The translations under genes and the position numbers were made by a program. 51,416 nt of DNA from Synergistales bacterium (GTDB taxonomy: Bacteria; Synergistota; Synergistia; Synergistales; Synergistaceae), in the NCBI GenBank assembly GCA_026002695.1, contig BOCB01000004.1:1-51416 (forward strand), read 5' to 3'. The notes beneath the pieces were generated by a model. It searched no databases. It had not been told where the DNA came from and saw only the letters and a program-made list of their open reading frames with translations. Numbering within the stretch: position 1 is the first letter of the stretch; each line of letters begins with the position of its first letter. Shown piece by piece: positions 41,039 through 49,461 of this stretch.

Positions 41039-41794
41039 TTATTTTAGTTCGCCGAAATCTTTCCTTCGCCACTCAGTCGAAAGCCTCACCGCTTCTTTGC
41101 CTGTTTCCCGTATAACTACGCTGTGGAGAAAACGCAACAATTCTCCGGGCTGCCTCTCGGTTCGTACCGTAACATCAGTCCTCGGTATCGATAACATATA
41201 CTCCGCATCCAATACAGCGGGCTCGCAATCACCAAAGACCTCGTCAGGGATGCTCTCCGTCACCCAATCGAAGCAGACAGTGTGATTCACGTGGCCGTTT
41301 ACGTCAAGTTCACCGCGCCGTACCGAATACACACACTCGCCGCCGGAATCTCCCGGTCTCTCGACGTGAGGCAGTTCATCCGGTTCCAAATGTCCGGCGT
41401 TGTCGTAATAAGCCTTAGGCAGCGCGCGATCAAGCCTCAAAGGACGGCCGTTCTCCAAATCCACGACAATCCAGCCCGTCCACGCCTCGGCGAGTTTTTC
41501 ACCCCCGGAGAACGCCTCGAACCGCCTCACCGAGAAGAGATTTTTCTTCGGTTCGTACCAAGTCGCCACACTAACGTCGCTCGCTCTGAGCGGGCGTAAT
41601 ACGTTTATCCTGTAGCGCCTCATTACCCACGTAAGACCGCGCTCACGCAAATAGGCGACGCCTATGCCGAGGCCGTCCGCGTGAACGGCAGCCGCCTCCT
41701 GAAAGAACTGCGGCAGCGCGCCGATTTTCATCCTTCCGTCAGCCCCTCCGCCGTAATAGGGGACGCGAAAGTTCAGCGAGAGTCTGTCAGTCAA
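41039..41794 (-). CDS. Acyl-ACP thioesterase family protein
   Basis: This 251-residue double hot-dog protein resembles bacterial FatA/FatB-type acyl-ACP thioesterases: the LPQFFQEAAAVHADGLG start, WVMRRYRINVLRP, the EVxTW-like SVATWYEP, and LDVNGHVNHTVCFDWVTE (the catalytic N/H region). It would release fatty acids from ACP. It lies between ppnP and the nitroreductase-like gene, and starts 12 bp after the ppnP stop. Confidence 0.85.
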   Translation of the reverse strand: MTDRLSLNFRVPYYGGGADGRMKIGALPQFFQEAAAVHADGLGIGVAYLRERGLTWVMRRYRINVLRPLRASDVSVATWYEPKKNLFSVRRFEAFSGGEKLAEAWTGWIVVDLENGRPLRLDRALPKAYYDNAGHLEPDELPHVERPGDSGGECVYSVRRGELDVNGHVNHTVCFDWVTESIPDEVFGDCEPAVLDAEYMLSIPRTDVTVRTERQPGELLRFLHSVVIRETGKEAVRLSTEWRRKDFGELK

Positions 41795-41806
41795 CGATCA
41801 ATCTGC

Positions 41807-42130
41807 TCAAGCCTTTATGTATGAGCAAACGTACTCCGAAATTTCGGAGGTCTTGCACTTGAACTTGTTGTTCGCCGGTATGCTGAACGACTTGCCGACG
41901 GCGAACGTCTCCCATTTGTCGCTCCCGGGGAGCATTACGGTGAGCGCCCCGGAGGTTACGTCCATTATCTCCGCGTCGCCGGTTACGAACTCGTACTCGC
42001 CGGGGAAGATAACTCCCGCCGTCTTGCGGTTCCCGTCCTGCGTGAAGAAAGCATAGCTCAACACCTTGCCGTCATAGTAAATGTTGGCCTTGGCGACCAC
42101 TTTCACATTCTCGAACTCGGTATTTATCAT
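41807..42130 (-). CDS. ppnP: Pyrimidine/purine nucleoside phosphorylase
   Basis: This 107-residue cupin-fold protein of the PpnP (DUF1255) family phosphorolyses several nucleosides. FENVKVVAKANIYYDGKVLSY, GVIFPGEYEF and VAKSFSIPANxKFK-like GKSFSIPANNKFKCKT are diagnostic. Start ATG 42130 follows AGGAGGGATACGT. With the permease (45433) and nucleotidase (19516), it is one of several nucleoside-salvage functions in the window. Confidence 0.9.
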   Translation of the reverse strand: MINTEFENVKVVAKANIYYDGKVLSYAFFTQDGNRKTAGVIFPGEYEFVTGDAEIMDVTSGALTVMLPGSDKWETFAVGKSFSIPANNKFKCKTSEISEYVCSYIKA

Positions 42131-42190
42131 ACGTATCCCTCCTAAATATGGTTAATGTAAAAAATGAACAGACGAACGAGGCGCACATAA

Positions 42191-42216
42191 ACGGGCGACC
42201 AATGGCCGCCCCTGCC
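42191..42216. repeat. Palindromic repeat copy (GGGCGACC/GGCCGCCC)
   Basis: ACGGGCGACCAATGGCCGCC then CCTGCC, between hydG and ppnP. Confidence 0.75.
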
Positions 42217-42241
42217 TGCGTACCCCAAAATCGCGAATTCG

Positions 42242-43615
42242 TTACACGAACAGATCCCGTTCGCCCTGTTTTATCTTCTTTATATTCTCCGTCGTCAGCT
42301 CCCGCATCTTTTCGTTGGCGATTTTGGGGATGTTCTTCCCTATGAGGGCGCCGGCCTGTTTCCTGAAGTCGTCGTCGCCGTAGTCCATCATGTACTCGCA
42401 GAGCGTCATCAGCGCGTTCGGCAGGCAGACGTTCTTTATGTTGCCGGATTTTGCCAGCGACATAAACCTGTCGCCCGTGCGCCCCTTGCGGTAGCAGGCC
42501 GTGCAGAAGCTCGGCACGAGCTGTTCGTCCATCAGCCAGCGGATAACGTCGATAGCCGGCCTGTTGTCGGCGACGGTGAACTGCTCCCCGCCCTCTATGC
42601 GGCTCGCGTAGCCGCCGACCTCCACGCTCGATCCTCCGCTCACCTGCGATATTCCGAGGCGTATCAGCTCCTTGCGCATGGCGGCAGACTCCCTCGTGGA
42701 TATTATCATGCCCGTGTACGGCACGGCAATCCTCACCGTCGCCACCACTCTCTTGAAGTCCTCGTCGGACAGCAGCTCGTAGTCGGACATATCCATGCCC
42801 TCGGCCTTACAGAGGCGCGGCATCGATATTGTATGGAAGCCCGCGCCGTAATTCTCGTCCAAGTGCCTGTTGTGCAACATCAGCCCCAGCACCTCGAAGC
42901 GCCAGTCGTGCAGCCCGAAGAGCACTCCCGCGCCGACGTCGTCGATGCCCGACCTCATCGCCCTGTCGAACGCGGTCAGGTGATAGTTGAAGTTCGACTT
43001 AGGACCCGCCTTGTGCGTTCTCCGGTACGTCGGCTCGTGATAGGTCTCCTGAAAGAGTATGTACGTGCCGATACCGACGTCGTGCAACTTCCTGTAATTC
43101 TCATCCGTGGTCGCGGCGATGTTTATGTTCACACGCCTTATCTCGCCCGTTCCGACCTTCATGTCGTAGAGCGTCTTTATCGTATCGAGGATGTAATCTA
43201 TAGGGCAGTTCACCGGATCTTCACCGGCCTCTATGGCGAGCCGCTTGTGCCCCATGCGCTCCAATATCTCGGCCTCGCCGCGTATCTCGTCCATAGTGAG
43301 ACGCCGCCTCGTGAATTCGTTGTTGCAGCTGTAGCCGCAGTACGCGCATTTGTTCACGCAGTAATCGCTCACGTACAGCGGCGCGAAGAGCACTATGCGC
43401 GAGCCGTATATCTCCTCTTTTATCCTGCCCGCTATACGGAACATACGCTCCATATGCGAAGCCGAGTCCATCGTAAGCAGCGCGGCCACGTCGCGCGGCG
43501 ACAGCCCCTTGAATCCCTCCGCCCTGTCCAATATCTCGTCCAGCTCTGCGTCCGACGCCCCCGCCGCGCCGGCGAGTATCTCCTCAACGCGAGACGCGTC
43601 AATAGTCATATCCAT
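42242..43615 (-). CDS. hydG: [FeFe] hydrogenase H-cluster maturase HydG (radical SAM tyrosine lyase)
   Basis: This 457-residue enzyme cleaves tyrosine to make the CO and CN ligands of the hydrogenase H-cluster. The radical-SAM motif is CVNKCAYC (CX3CX2C). The C-terminal second cluster is FCTACYRKGRTGDRFM with a later Cys in KNVCLPNAL, which separates HydG from ThiH. I use ATG 43615 behind AGGGGTG; GTG 43624 overlaps that site and is less likely. No hydE, hydF or hydrogenase gene is in the window, so partners lie elsewhere. Confidence 0.92.
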   Translation of the reverse strand: MDMTIDASRVEEILAGAAGASDAELDEILDRAEGFKGLSPRDVAALLTMDSASHMERMFRIAGRIKEEIYGSRIVLFAPLYVSDYCVNKCAYCGYSCNNEFTRRRLTMDEIRGEAEILERMGHKRLAIEAGEDPVNCPIDYILDTIKTLYDMKVGTGEIRRVNINIAATTDENYRKLHDVGIGTYILFQETYHEPTYRRTHKAGPKSNFNYHLTAFDRAMRSGIDDVGAGVLFGLHDWRFEVLGLMLHNRHLDENYGAGFHTISMPRLCKAEGMDMSDYELLSDEDFKRVVATVRIAVPYTGMIISTRESAAMRKELIRLGISQVSGGSSVEVGGYASRIEGGEQFTVADNRPAIDVIRWLMDEQLVPSFCTACYRKGRTGDRFMSLAKSGNIKNVCLPNALMTLCEYMMDYGDDDFRKQAGALIGKNIPKIANEKMRELTTENIKKIKQGERDLFV

Positions 43616-43707
43616 TTTGCTCACCCCTATTCGAAAAGGAAATTTTGATTTATTATAATCACTATATTAACACCATTTTTGACATAATCACAATGAATTA
43701 TTATCCT

Positions 43708-44622
43708 CTATACTCCCTTTATATGCTCATAAGCCGCCATTGCCGCGACAGCGCCGTCGCCCGCGGCCGTTATTACCTGCCGGAGAAATTTATCGCGCAC
43801 GTCTCCGGCGGCAAACACACCCTTCACCGACGTCTCCATTTTTTCATCGGTTTTTATCCATCCGCCGTCGTTCATGACTATGCCGCTGCCGCTGAGGAAG
43901 TCTACGTTCGGGGCTGTGCCGACGAAAACGAACACGCCCTCCAATTCTATATCTCTCAGCGAGCCATCCTTGACGCTCCGCACACGCAGACCCCGCACGC
44001 CGAACTCACCGTATATTTCGTCGGGGACGCGGCTCATCACAGGCTCGATTTTCGGATTGGAGAGCGTCCTTTCCACAGCGGCCCGGGGGGCGCGGAATTC
44101 GTCCCTCCGGTGGACGATATATACCTTAGAGGCGAACCGCGTGAGAAATTCGGCCTCCTCGACCGCCGTGAGACCTCCGCCTATCACGGCGACCGGCACG
44201 TCCTGATAGAGAGCCCCGTCGCATACTGCGCACGAACTGACGCCGTTCCCGAAGAACTCGGCCTCACCCTTGCAGCCGACACGCCTCATCGTCGAGCCGA
44301 CGGCTATGATGACCGCGTCCGCCGATATGCCGCCCTCGTCGGTTCGTATAATTTTATCGTTCCCGAATGAAACGCCGGTAACGCCGCGCTCGCGGAACTC
44401 CGCTCCGAGGCCGGCGGCGTGTTCGCGCATGGCACCCGCGAGCTCCATGCCGCCTATCTTCGCAAAGCCGGGGTAATTCATTACGTCGGAGGTCAGGTTT
44501 ATCTGCCCTCCGGTGAGCCCTCGTTCGATGATCAGGACATTAAGCCCTGCTCGCCTCGCGTATATGGCCGCCGTTAAGCCGGCCGGCCCGGCGCCGATTA
44601 TTGTTAAATTAAAGTGCTCCAT
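43708..44622 (-). CDS. trxB: Thioredoxin reductase
   Basis: This 304-residue FAD/NADPH enzyme reduces thioredoxin or a related partner. FAD motif IIGAGPAGLTAAIYARRAG, redox-active CAVC (SSCAVCDGALY), NADP motif VIGGGLTAVEEAEFL, and C-terminal GVFAAGDVRDKFLRQVITAAGDGAVAA. ATG 44622 lies six bases after GGAGGT. The open frame extends upstream through a dispersed repeat and is not used. Confidence 0.93.
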   Translation of the reverse strand: MEHFNLTIIGAGPAGLTAAIYARRAGLNVLIIERGLTGGQINLTSDVMNYPGFAKIGGMELAGAMREHAAGLGAEFRERGVTGVSFGNDKIIRTDEGGISADAVIIAVGSTMRRVGCKGEAEFFGNGVSSCAVCDGALYQDVPVAVIGGGLTAVEEAEFLTRFASKVYIVHRRDEFRAPRAAVERTLSNPKIEPVMSRVPDEIYGEFGVRGLRVRSVKDGSLRDIELEGVFVFVGTAPNVDFLSGSGIVMNDGGWIKTDEKMETSVKGVFAAGDVRDKFLRQVITAAGDGAVAAMAAYEHIKGV

Positions 44623-44645
44623 AATGTACCTCCGATAAAATCTAA

Positions 44646-44706
44646 ACCGTGAGGGCTCCTCGCCCTCACACCATAGCAAGAGTTATAACCCTTGACCCTT
44701 GTTTTA
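44646..44706. repeat. Dispersed repeat family 2 copy
   Basis: CCGTGAGGGCTCCTCGCCCT, then CACACCATAGCAAGAGTTAT and AACCCTTGACCCTTGTTTTA. Close to 28549-28614. The end hairpin stem (GAGGGC/GCCCTC) differs from the other copies but still pairs. Confidence 0.7.
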
Positions 44707-44713
44707 AGTTTTT

Positions 44714-45436
44714 TTATTTTTTCCATACCGCCGTGCTGCCGCCCGGGAATTTTTTCGGGTTGCCGCTCATTACCGCGCGGGTATCCTCAATGGTAACGGT
44801 TTTGAACTCCACTTTGAAAGGAATATCTCTCCACGCTATCAACGGGTTTACTCCGGAAACTATCTGCTCGGTTATGAAGCTCGGCTGCTTCACTCCCTCT
44901 ATGAATATCGCCACGCCGGAGAGGTTTATTCCGTCGGAGGCAAGCCCCAATGTGCCGTTTGCCGCGAGGCGTATCCTGAGTTTGAACAGGAAGTCCGCGC
45001 TGAATAACCCCTCGGCCTTGAAACTGCCGGGCAGGAAATCGAAGACGAGTTTTGAGAAACCGCCGGACTCGTTCTTGGCGAAGTATTCGTTCACGTCCTT
45101 CTCCAACATGACCATCTCGCCCTTCGAGTAGCCTATCAGCGAGGCGAGCGCCTCCGCGTCGTCGGAGAGCACAGATTCCCTGTTCGATATGAGAGCTTCT
45201 ATCTTCATGCTGTCAATGCGTATATCGCTTATCACGCCGCCCGTCATCTCCGCGTAAAGACGGCTGTCAAGAACGGTCACGGTAATACGCTCAGGGGTAA
45301 ACTCCTTTCCGAGCAGGGACGCCACCTTCCGCGCGACCACCTCGTCGGAGATATGCTCACCGGCCCGCAAAGGGGCGCATGACGCCGAGAGCATCACGAC
45401 CGCAAGAATAACCGCATACCATATTCTGTTCTTCAT
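44714..45436 (-). CDS. Exported DUF2993-like protein (LmeA family, putative lipid binding)
   Basis: This 240-residue protein has an N-terminal signal peptide (about residues 1-25). A cysteine (SASCAP) could be lipidated, but the lipobox is weak. The mature part, with alternating strands (ITVTVLDSRLYAEMTGGVISDIRI, GLFSADFLFKLRIRLAANG), resembles DUF2993 proteins, known as mycobacterial LmeA-type phospholipid-binding domains. Its start overlaps the NCS2 permease stop by 4 bp (ATGA), so the two are co-translated. Role is unknown. Confidence 0.55.
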   Translation of the reverse strand: MKNRIWYAVILAVVMLSASCAPLRAGEHISDEVVARKVASLLGKEFTPERITVTVLDSRLYAEMTGGVISDIRIDSMKIEALISNRESVLSDDAEALASLIGYSKGEMVMLEKDVNEYFAKNESGGFSKLVFDFLPGSFKAEGLFSADFLFKLRIRLAANGTLGLASDGINLSGVAIFIEGVKQPSFITEQIVSGVNPLIAWRDIPFKVEFKTVTIEDTRAVMSGNPKKFPGGSTAVWKK

Positions 45437-46797
45437 ATTCCACGCTCCTCATCTGTTCCCGGTATCAGCGAGTCGCCCATGACGGCGCATATCGCGGCCA
45501 CAGCCATCGGCGTCTTCATTATCGCCCAGATTGTGCTGCCCATAGTTTCACCGAGCGCCGTGACAAACTGCGCCTGATTCGCGTCAGCCCATCCCGGTAT
45601 CCCTTGGGACATAAGGAAGGCAAAGCCGACTATCATCACGTTCCTCTGGCTTCGCATGTTGCCGCGCAGCAGTGTCTGTATGCCGATAGCGCCTATCGTG
45701 CCGAAGAGGGTTATATACGCGCCGCCTATCACCGGCTTTGGAATCGTCGCTATCAGCGCGCCTATCTTGCCTACGAATGAGATGATTATCAGTATTACGG
45801 CTCCGGCGCGCACGACGTGTCTGCTCGCCACGCCCGTTATGGCTATAAGGCCGATGTTCTCGGTATATGAGGTCGTCCCCACCGAGCCGAGCATACCGGA
45901 CAGCGCGCAGCCAACGCCCTCCGCGCCGATGCCCCTGCTTATCTGCTTCTCGGACGGGCTGTTCATGCCGGCGGCGATGGCGCAGGAATGGTAGTCGCCT
46001 ATCGACTCGATCATGACGCACAGGAAGCCCGCCGCCACAGCGCCGATTGCGGCCACCGAGAACTTAGGCGGTCCCCAGGGCATTATGATGTCACCCCTGA
46101 ACCAGGGAGCGTTCGATATACTCGCGATGTCGACATAAGCCGAATGCTCGCCGGTGAACACTCCTGCCATCGTGAAAATGAGACAGGTGAGATAAGCCGA
46201 CGCTATGGCGATGAGCACGCAGAAGATTTGCGAGTATTTGTTCTTCGACGCGAGGCCGCAGAAAAATACGACGACAACTGTAAGTATCGCAACCGGCCAG
46301 TATGAGGAGGCGTTGTCCACGGCGGTTCCGGCAAGCGAGAAGCCTATCGCCATTATCGTCGGGCCTATCACGATTGGGGTTATCAGCTTGCGGATTTTGC
46401 CGACGATGCCGGTGTAGCCTATGAGGGCGAGGCCTATGCCGCCGATGAGGAGAGAGCCGCCGACGTACTGCATGATGACGTTTGGTCCGTCCACTTCGTA
46501 GAGGCCGATGATGGTCATTATCGGCGGTATGAAGCTGAAGCTCGATCCCTGTACGATAGGCAGTCCGGAGCCGGTACGCGGCCATGTCTGAATGAGCGTA
46601 GCAACGCCCATGCCGAAGTATACGCAGCATATGAACGTCGCTATCTGCTCCTCGGACATTCGCATCGCCGGTCCGAATATGAGCGGGACGAGCGTAGTCG
46701 CTCCGAAGAGCGTAAGCACATGCTGCGCTCCGGCAAGTATGGTCAGGGACAGCGACGGCTTCTCGTCCACATGGAATACTATCATCCGCGACATCAT
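45433..46797 (-). CDS. NCS2 family uracil/xanthine permease
   Basis: This 454-residue integral membrane protein with about 14 hydrophobic segments belongs to the NCS2 (UraA/xanthine) proton-symporter family. Family motifs: QHVLTLFGATTLVPLIF, GSGLPIVQGSSFSFIPP, and the substrate-site helix VMIESIGDYHSCAIAAG with TTSYTENIGLIAITGVASR. The ESIGDYxS and QGSSFSF sets suggest a purine or pyrimidine substrate. ATG 46797 (or 46794) follows AGGAGG. It overlaps the DUF2993-like gene. Confidence 0.93.
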   Translation of the reverse strand: MMSRMIVFHVDEKPSLSLTILAGAQHVLTLFGATTLVPLIFGPAMRMSEEQIATFICCVYFGMGVATLIQTWPRTGSGLPIVQGSSFSFIPPIMTIIGLYEVDGPNVIMQYVGGSLLIGGIGLALIGYTGIVGKIRKLITPIVIGPTIMAIGFSLAGTAVDNASSYWPVAILTVVVVFFCGLASKNKYSQIFCVLIAIASAYLTCLIFTMAGVFTGEHSAYVDIASISNAPWFRGDIIMPWGPPKFSVAAIGAVAAGFLCVMIESIGDYHSCAIAAGMNSPSEKQISRGIGAEGVGCALSGMLGSVGTTSYTENIGLIAITGVASRHVVRAGAVILIIISFVGKIGALIATIPKPVIGGAYITLFGTIGAIGIQTLLRGNMRSQRNVMIVGFAFLMSQGIPGWADANQAQFVTALGETMGSTIWAIMKTPMAVAAICAVMGDSLIPGTDEERGI

Positions 46798-46861
46798 AAA
46801 CGCCTCCTATGGAATATGATGGATAAATTTTATCAGAAATGCCGCTTGTAAGATAGACCCC

Positions 46862-46906
46862 AATAAAGCGCGGAGACGCCCAATTTGGGCGTCTCCGCGC
46901 TTTATT
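46862..46906 (-). terminator. Terminator of pyrD (20-bp perfect stem)
   Basis: A perfect 20-bp inverted repeat (46862-46881 and 46887-46906) with a 5-base loop; the stem core is GCGCGGAGACGCCC. On the minus strand it ends in CTTTATT. The pyrD stop codon (46904-46902) lies inside the 5' arm. Confidence 0.85.
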
Positions 46907-47819
46907 TGATTATGCCGCGTATCTCCGACAAATTTCTTATCCCTTGGCCGCGCGTGAAATTCTCTATTCCTTCTATTATATTAACCGCGGCGTCAGGCTT
47001 CATAAACGACGCTGTTCCGATCTGGACACAGGTCGCTCCTGCCATTATGAACTCTATCGCGTCCTGCCAATTCGATATGCCGCCGATGCCCATTACGGGT
47101 ATTTTCACCGCGCGGGCTGCTTGGTGAACCATTCGAAGTGATATAGGTTTTATCGCCGGGCCGGACAATCCGGCGTATATGTTGCCGAATACCGGTTTTT
47201 TATTATAAATATCTATCGCCATTGCGGGGTATGTATTTGTGAGCGAGAGGCCGTCGGCTCCCTCCTCCTCGCAGGCGCGCGAAAGAGCCGCGATATCCTC
47301 TGCGTTCGGCGACAGCTTGACGGCGAGTTTATGCCGACAAACCTTGCGCACCTCCCTGACGACAGCGCGCGCGATCTCGGTCTTTATGCCGAAGTTCATG
47401 CCGCCTTCCTTTACGTTGGGGCAGGAGATGTTGAGCTCTATCATATCGACGCAAGCGTCGCTGAGTATGGATGCGCCCTCGGTATAGTCGTCCATACCGT
47501 GTCCGCCGAGGTTGGCTATTACGGCAATGTCAAGCGCCTTCAACCGGGGCAGCTCATGTTCGACGAAATGCCTCACTCCCGGATTTTCAAGCCCGATACT
47601 GTTCATCAGCCCGCACGGCGTCTCGTGAAGGCGAGAGCCGCTGTTGCCGGTGCGCGGGCGCAGAGTGAGCCCCTTGGAGACGATGCCTCCGAGTTTTTGT
47701 ATATCGAAGTAGGGGCTGAGTTCCTCGCCGAAACCGCAAGTGCCGGAGGCGAGGAGTACGGGATTTTTCATTATTATTCCGGCGAAATCCACGGAGATGC
47801 CGGATGCCGTGTTATTCAT
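46902..47819 (-). CDS. pyrD: Dihydroorotate dehydrogenase, class 1B catalytic subunit
   Basis: This 305-residue FMN enzyme oxidises dihydroorotate to orotate in pyrimidine synthesis. SGTCGFGEEL, LENPGVRHFVE, ELNISCPNVKEGG (catalytic Cys) and GIGGISNWQDAIEFIMAGATCVQIGTA are diagnostic of class 1B (PyrDB), which normally pairs with an iron-sulfur flavoprotein PyrK. No pyrK is adjacent in the window. Confidence 0.95.
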   Translation of the reverse strand: MNNTASGISVDFAGIIMKNPVLLASGTCGFGEELSPYFDIQKLGGIVSKGLTLRPRTGNSGSRLHETPCGLMNSIGLENPGVRHFVEHELPRLKALDIAVIANLGGHGMDDYTEGASILSDACVDMIELNISCPNVKEGGMNFGIKTEIARAVVREVRKVCRHKLAVKLSPNAEDIAALSRACEEEGADGLSLTNTYPAMAIDIYNKKPVFGNIYAGLSGPAIKPISLRMVHQAARAVKIPVMGIGGISNWQDAIEFIMAGATCVQIGTASFMKPDAAVNIIEGIENFTRGQGIRNLSEIRGIIK

Positions 47820-47834
47820 TCAAGACGCCCCCTC

Positions 47835-47860
47835 GTAGGGGCGACCAGTGGTCGCCCCTT
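47835..47860. repeat. Palindromic repeat copy (GGGCGACC/GGTCGCCC)
   Basis: GTAGGGGCGACCAGTGGTCG then CCCCTT, between the binding-protein homologue stop and pyrD start. Confidence 0.85.
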
Positions 47861-47861
47861 A

Positions 47862-48734
47862 TTACCGTTTAGCCATTACATTCCACATTTGCAGATAAAT
47901 ATCCTGAAGGTACTCGAATAAATCCTGATTGGCGTCCGAGGGGGTGATTTTGACTTTTCGGGGCGCGCTTGCCGCCGCCGCCGCTATCCTCGCGGGCGTC
48001 CATGTATCGGTTACAATCCACCAACCCCTGTTTTGTGCCGATGTTACGGCGGCGAGAAGTTCCTCCGCTCTCTCCCCCTTTGCCCATGCCGCCCATACTT
48101 CAGGCGGCGGGCGAACCGCGTCGGTGGCGGCCGCTTCTATCCAGGGGCTCACCGCTCCGGCGAGGTCAAGCATTTTTACGCCGCGTATCTGGCTCCTGCC
48201 TACCTCGACAGTGCTCTCCACGCGCGACTGAAACTCGGCAAGCCGCCTCTGATAGAAGGAATAATTATCCTGGTTCAGCTTGCTTAATATGACGAGCAAA
48301 CGCTGACTCATAAAAGGCAGCATCGACGGGTCGAACTGAATGGCGTTCCTGTAGAGGTCGGCAATCGGCAAGTGTTCGTACATAAGATGAAGGCCATACC
48401 TGCCGCTCCTAAGCCCGTATTTGTCGGCGTCTTTCGTGTCGAGGGCTATAACGGTGGCTCCTCTGGGGGGGCGGCGTATTACGCGAAGCGAGCCGTCTCC
48501 GCCCCACGCGCACATCGGCCTGACGTTCAGCGTCGATACGGCTATAAAACGCGCCATAGCCGCTATCCAGGGTTGAGTGACCCAGACATCGGGCGCTGGC
48601 TGCGCCTGCGCGGCAAATGACGCCGCGGCATGGAAAATTATAAACGCCGAGAGAATTATGATTGCTTTCAAGTTAGGGGCGGCCATTGGCCGCCCGTTAC
48701 CAACCGCCCCCCGCCGCCCCTTACCGGTCGGCAT
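47862..48734 (-). CDS. Exported metal-ABC-type substrate-binding protein homologue
   Basis: This protein (290 residues from ATG 48734) has a signal peptide (LKAIIILSAFIIFHAAASFA|AQA). It resembles zinc/manganese ABC transporter binding proteins in layout: VTQPWIAAMARFI at the start, NRQRL/NQDNYSFYQRRLAEFQSRV in the middle and a C-terminal helical end. The usual metal-ligand histidines are largely absent and no permease or ATPase gene is adjacent. The start is uncertain: ATG 48734 follows GAAGG and overlaps rnc by 14 bp; later starts lie within or after a palindromic repeat. Confidence 0.6.
   Translation of the reverse strand: MPTGKGRRGAVGNGRPMAAPNLKAIIILSAFIIFHAAASFAAQAQPAPDVWVTQPWIAAMARFIAVSTLNVRPMCAWGGDGSLRVIRRPPRGATVIALDTKDADKYGLRSGRYGLHLMYEHLPIADLYRNAIQFDPSMLPFMSQRLLVILSKLNQDNYSFYQRRLAEFQSRVESTVEVGRSQIRGVKMLDLAGAVSPWIEAAATDAVRPPPEVWAAWAKGERAEELLAAVTSAQNRGWWIVTDTWTPARIAAAAASAPRKVKITPSDANQDLFEYLQDIYLQMWNVMAKR
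48674..48698. repeat. Palindromic repeat copy at the start of a signal-peptide gene
   Basis: TAGGGGCGGCCATTGGCCGC then CCGTT. If the binding-protein homologue starts at 48734 it is translated in frame as part of GNGRPMAAPN, before the signal peptide core. Confidence 0.8.
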
Positions 48735-49434
48735 CTATCGCCTTCAATGCTTCCTTCGCCGCCTCGAAACTGGCGAGTTTTATCGAGCTTCCTTTGCCCC
48801 ATATTTTACTGCCGTCGGGAAGCGTCAGTTCAACTACAAACGACGCCGCGTGATCGGGACCGGCGCGCTTTGCCACGCGGTATGAAGGGACACTTCCCCA
48901 GCGCGCCTGGGCCACTTCCTGTAAGCGCGTCTTGTAATCGCGCTTTTCGTTTTCGCGCCCCATGTCCGTTTTAGAGAAGTCCACCAAACGCCTTATGACT
49001 TCAGCGGCGGCTTTGTAACCTCCGTCGAGAAATATCGCGCCCAGCACAGCCTCAATGGCGTCCGCGATGATAGACTGGCTGTCACGCCCTCCCTGCGTTT
49101 CGGTTCCCTTCCCCAAGCGCAGGAACACTCCGGCGTTTATCGACGCCCCCCATTTAGCGAGGGGAGCCTCGCTCACTATGGACGCGCGCGCCCTCGTGAG
49201 CTGTCCCTCGGTATAATCAGGGAAAGCGCGATAAAGTATCTCGGAGACGCAGAGCTCCAACACAGCGTCTCCGAGATACTCCAATCTTTCGTTTGAGCGC
49301 TTAAGTCCCTGCTCGTTGGCATAGGAGGAGTGGGTGAACGCCTCCTCCAAAAGCTCTGTATCCTGAAAGAAATATCCTAAATTCTCCTCGAACTTACGCG
49401 TGTTCGGCAGCCTGTTCGTGCATATATCGCTCAT
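48721..49434 (-). CDS. rnc: Ribonuclease III
   Basis: This 237-residue enzyme cuts double-stranded RNA in rRNA and mRNA processing. The catalytic signature is NERLEYLGDAVLEL, with the second acidic site at SIIADAIEAVLGAIFLDGG. The dsRNA-binding domain (about 165-235) is KTRLQEVAQARW ... GKGSSIKLASFEAAKEAL. It starts 27 bp after fabF ends, and overlaps the following binding-protein homologue slightly. Confidence 0.95.
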   Translation of the reverse strand: MSDICTNRLPNTRKFEENLGYFFQDTELLEEAFTHSSYANEQGLKRSNERLEYLGDAVLELCVSEILYRAFPDYTEGQLTRARASIVSEAPLAKWGASINAGVFLRLGKGTETQGGRDSQSIIADAIEAVLGAIFLDGGYKAAAEVIRRLVDFSKTDMGRENEKRDYKTRLQEVAQARWGSVPSYRVAKRAGPDHAASFVVELTLPDGSKIWGKGSSIKLASFEAAKEALKAIDADR

Positions 49435-49461
49435 GTATAGTCCTTGCGTTTACATAGTACG

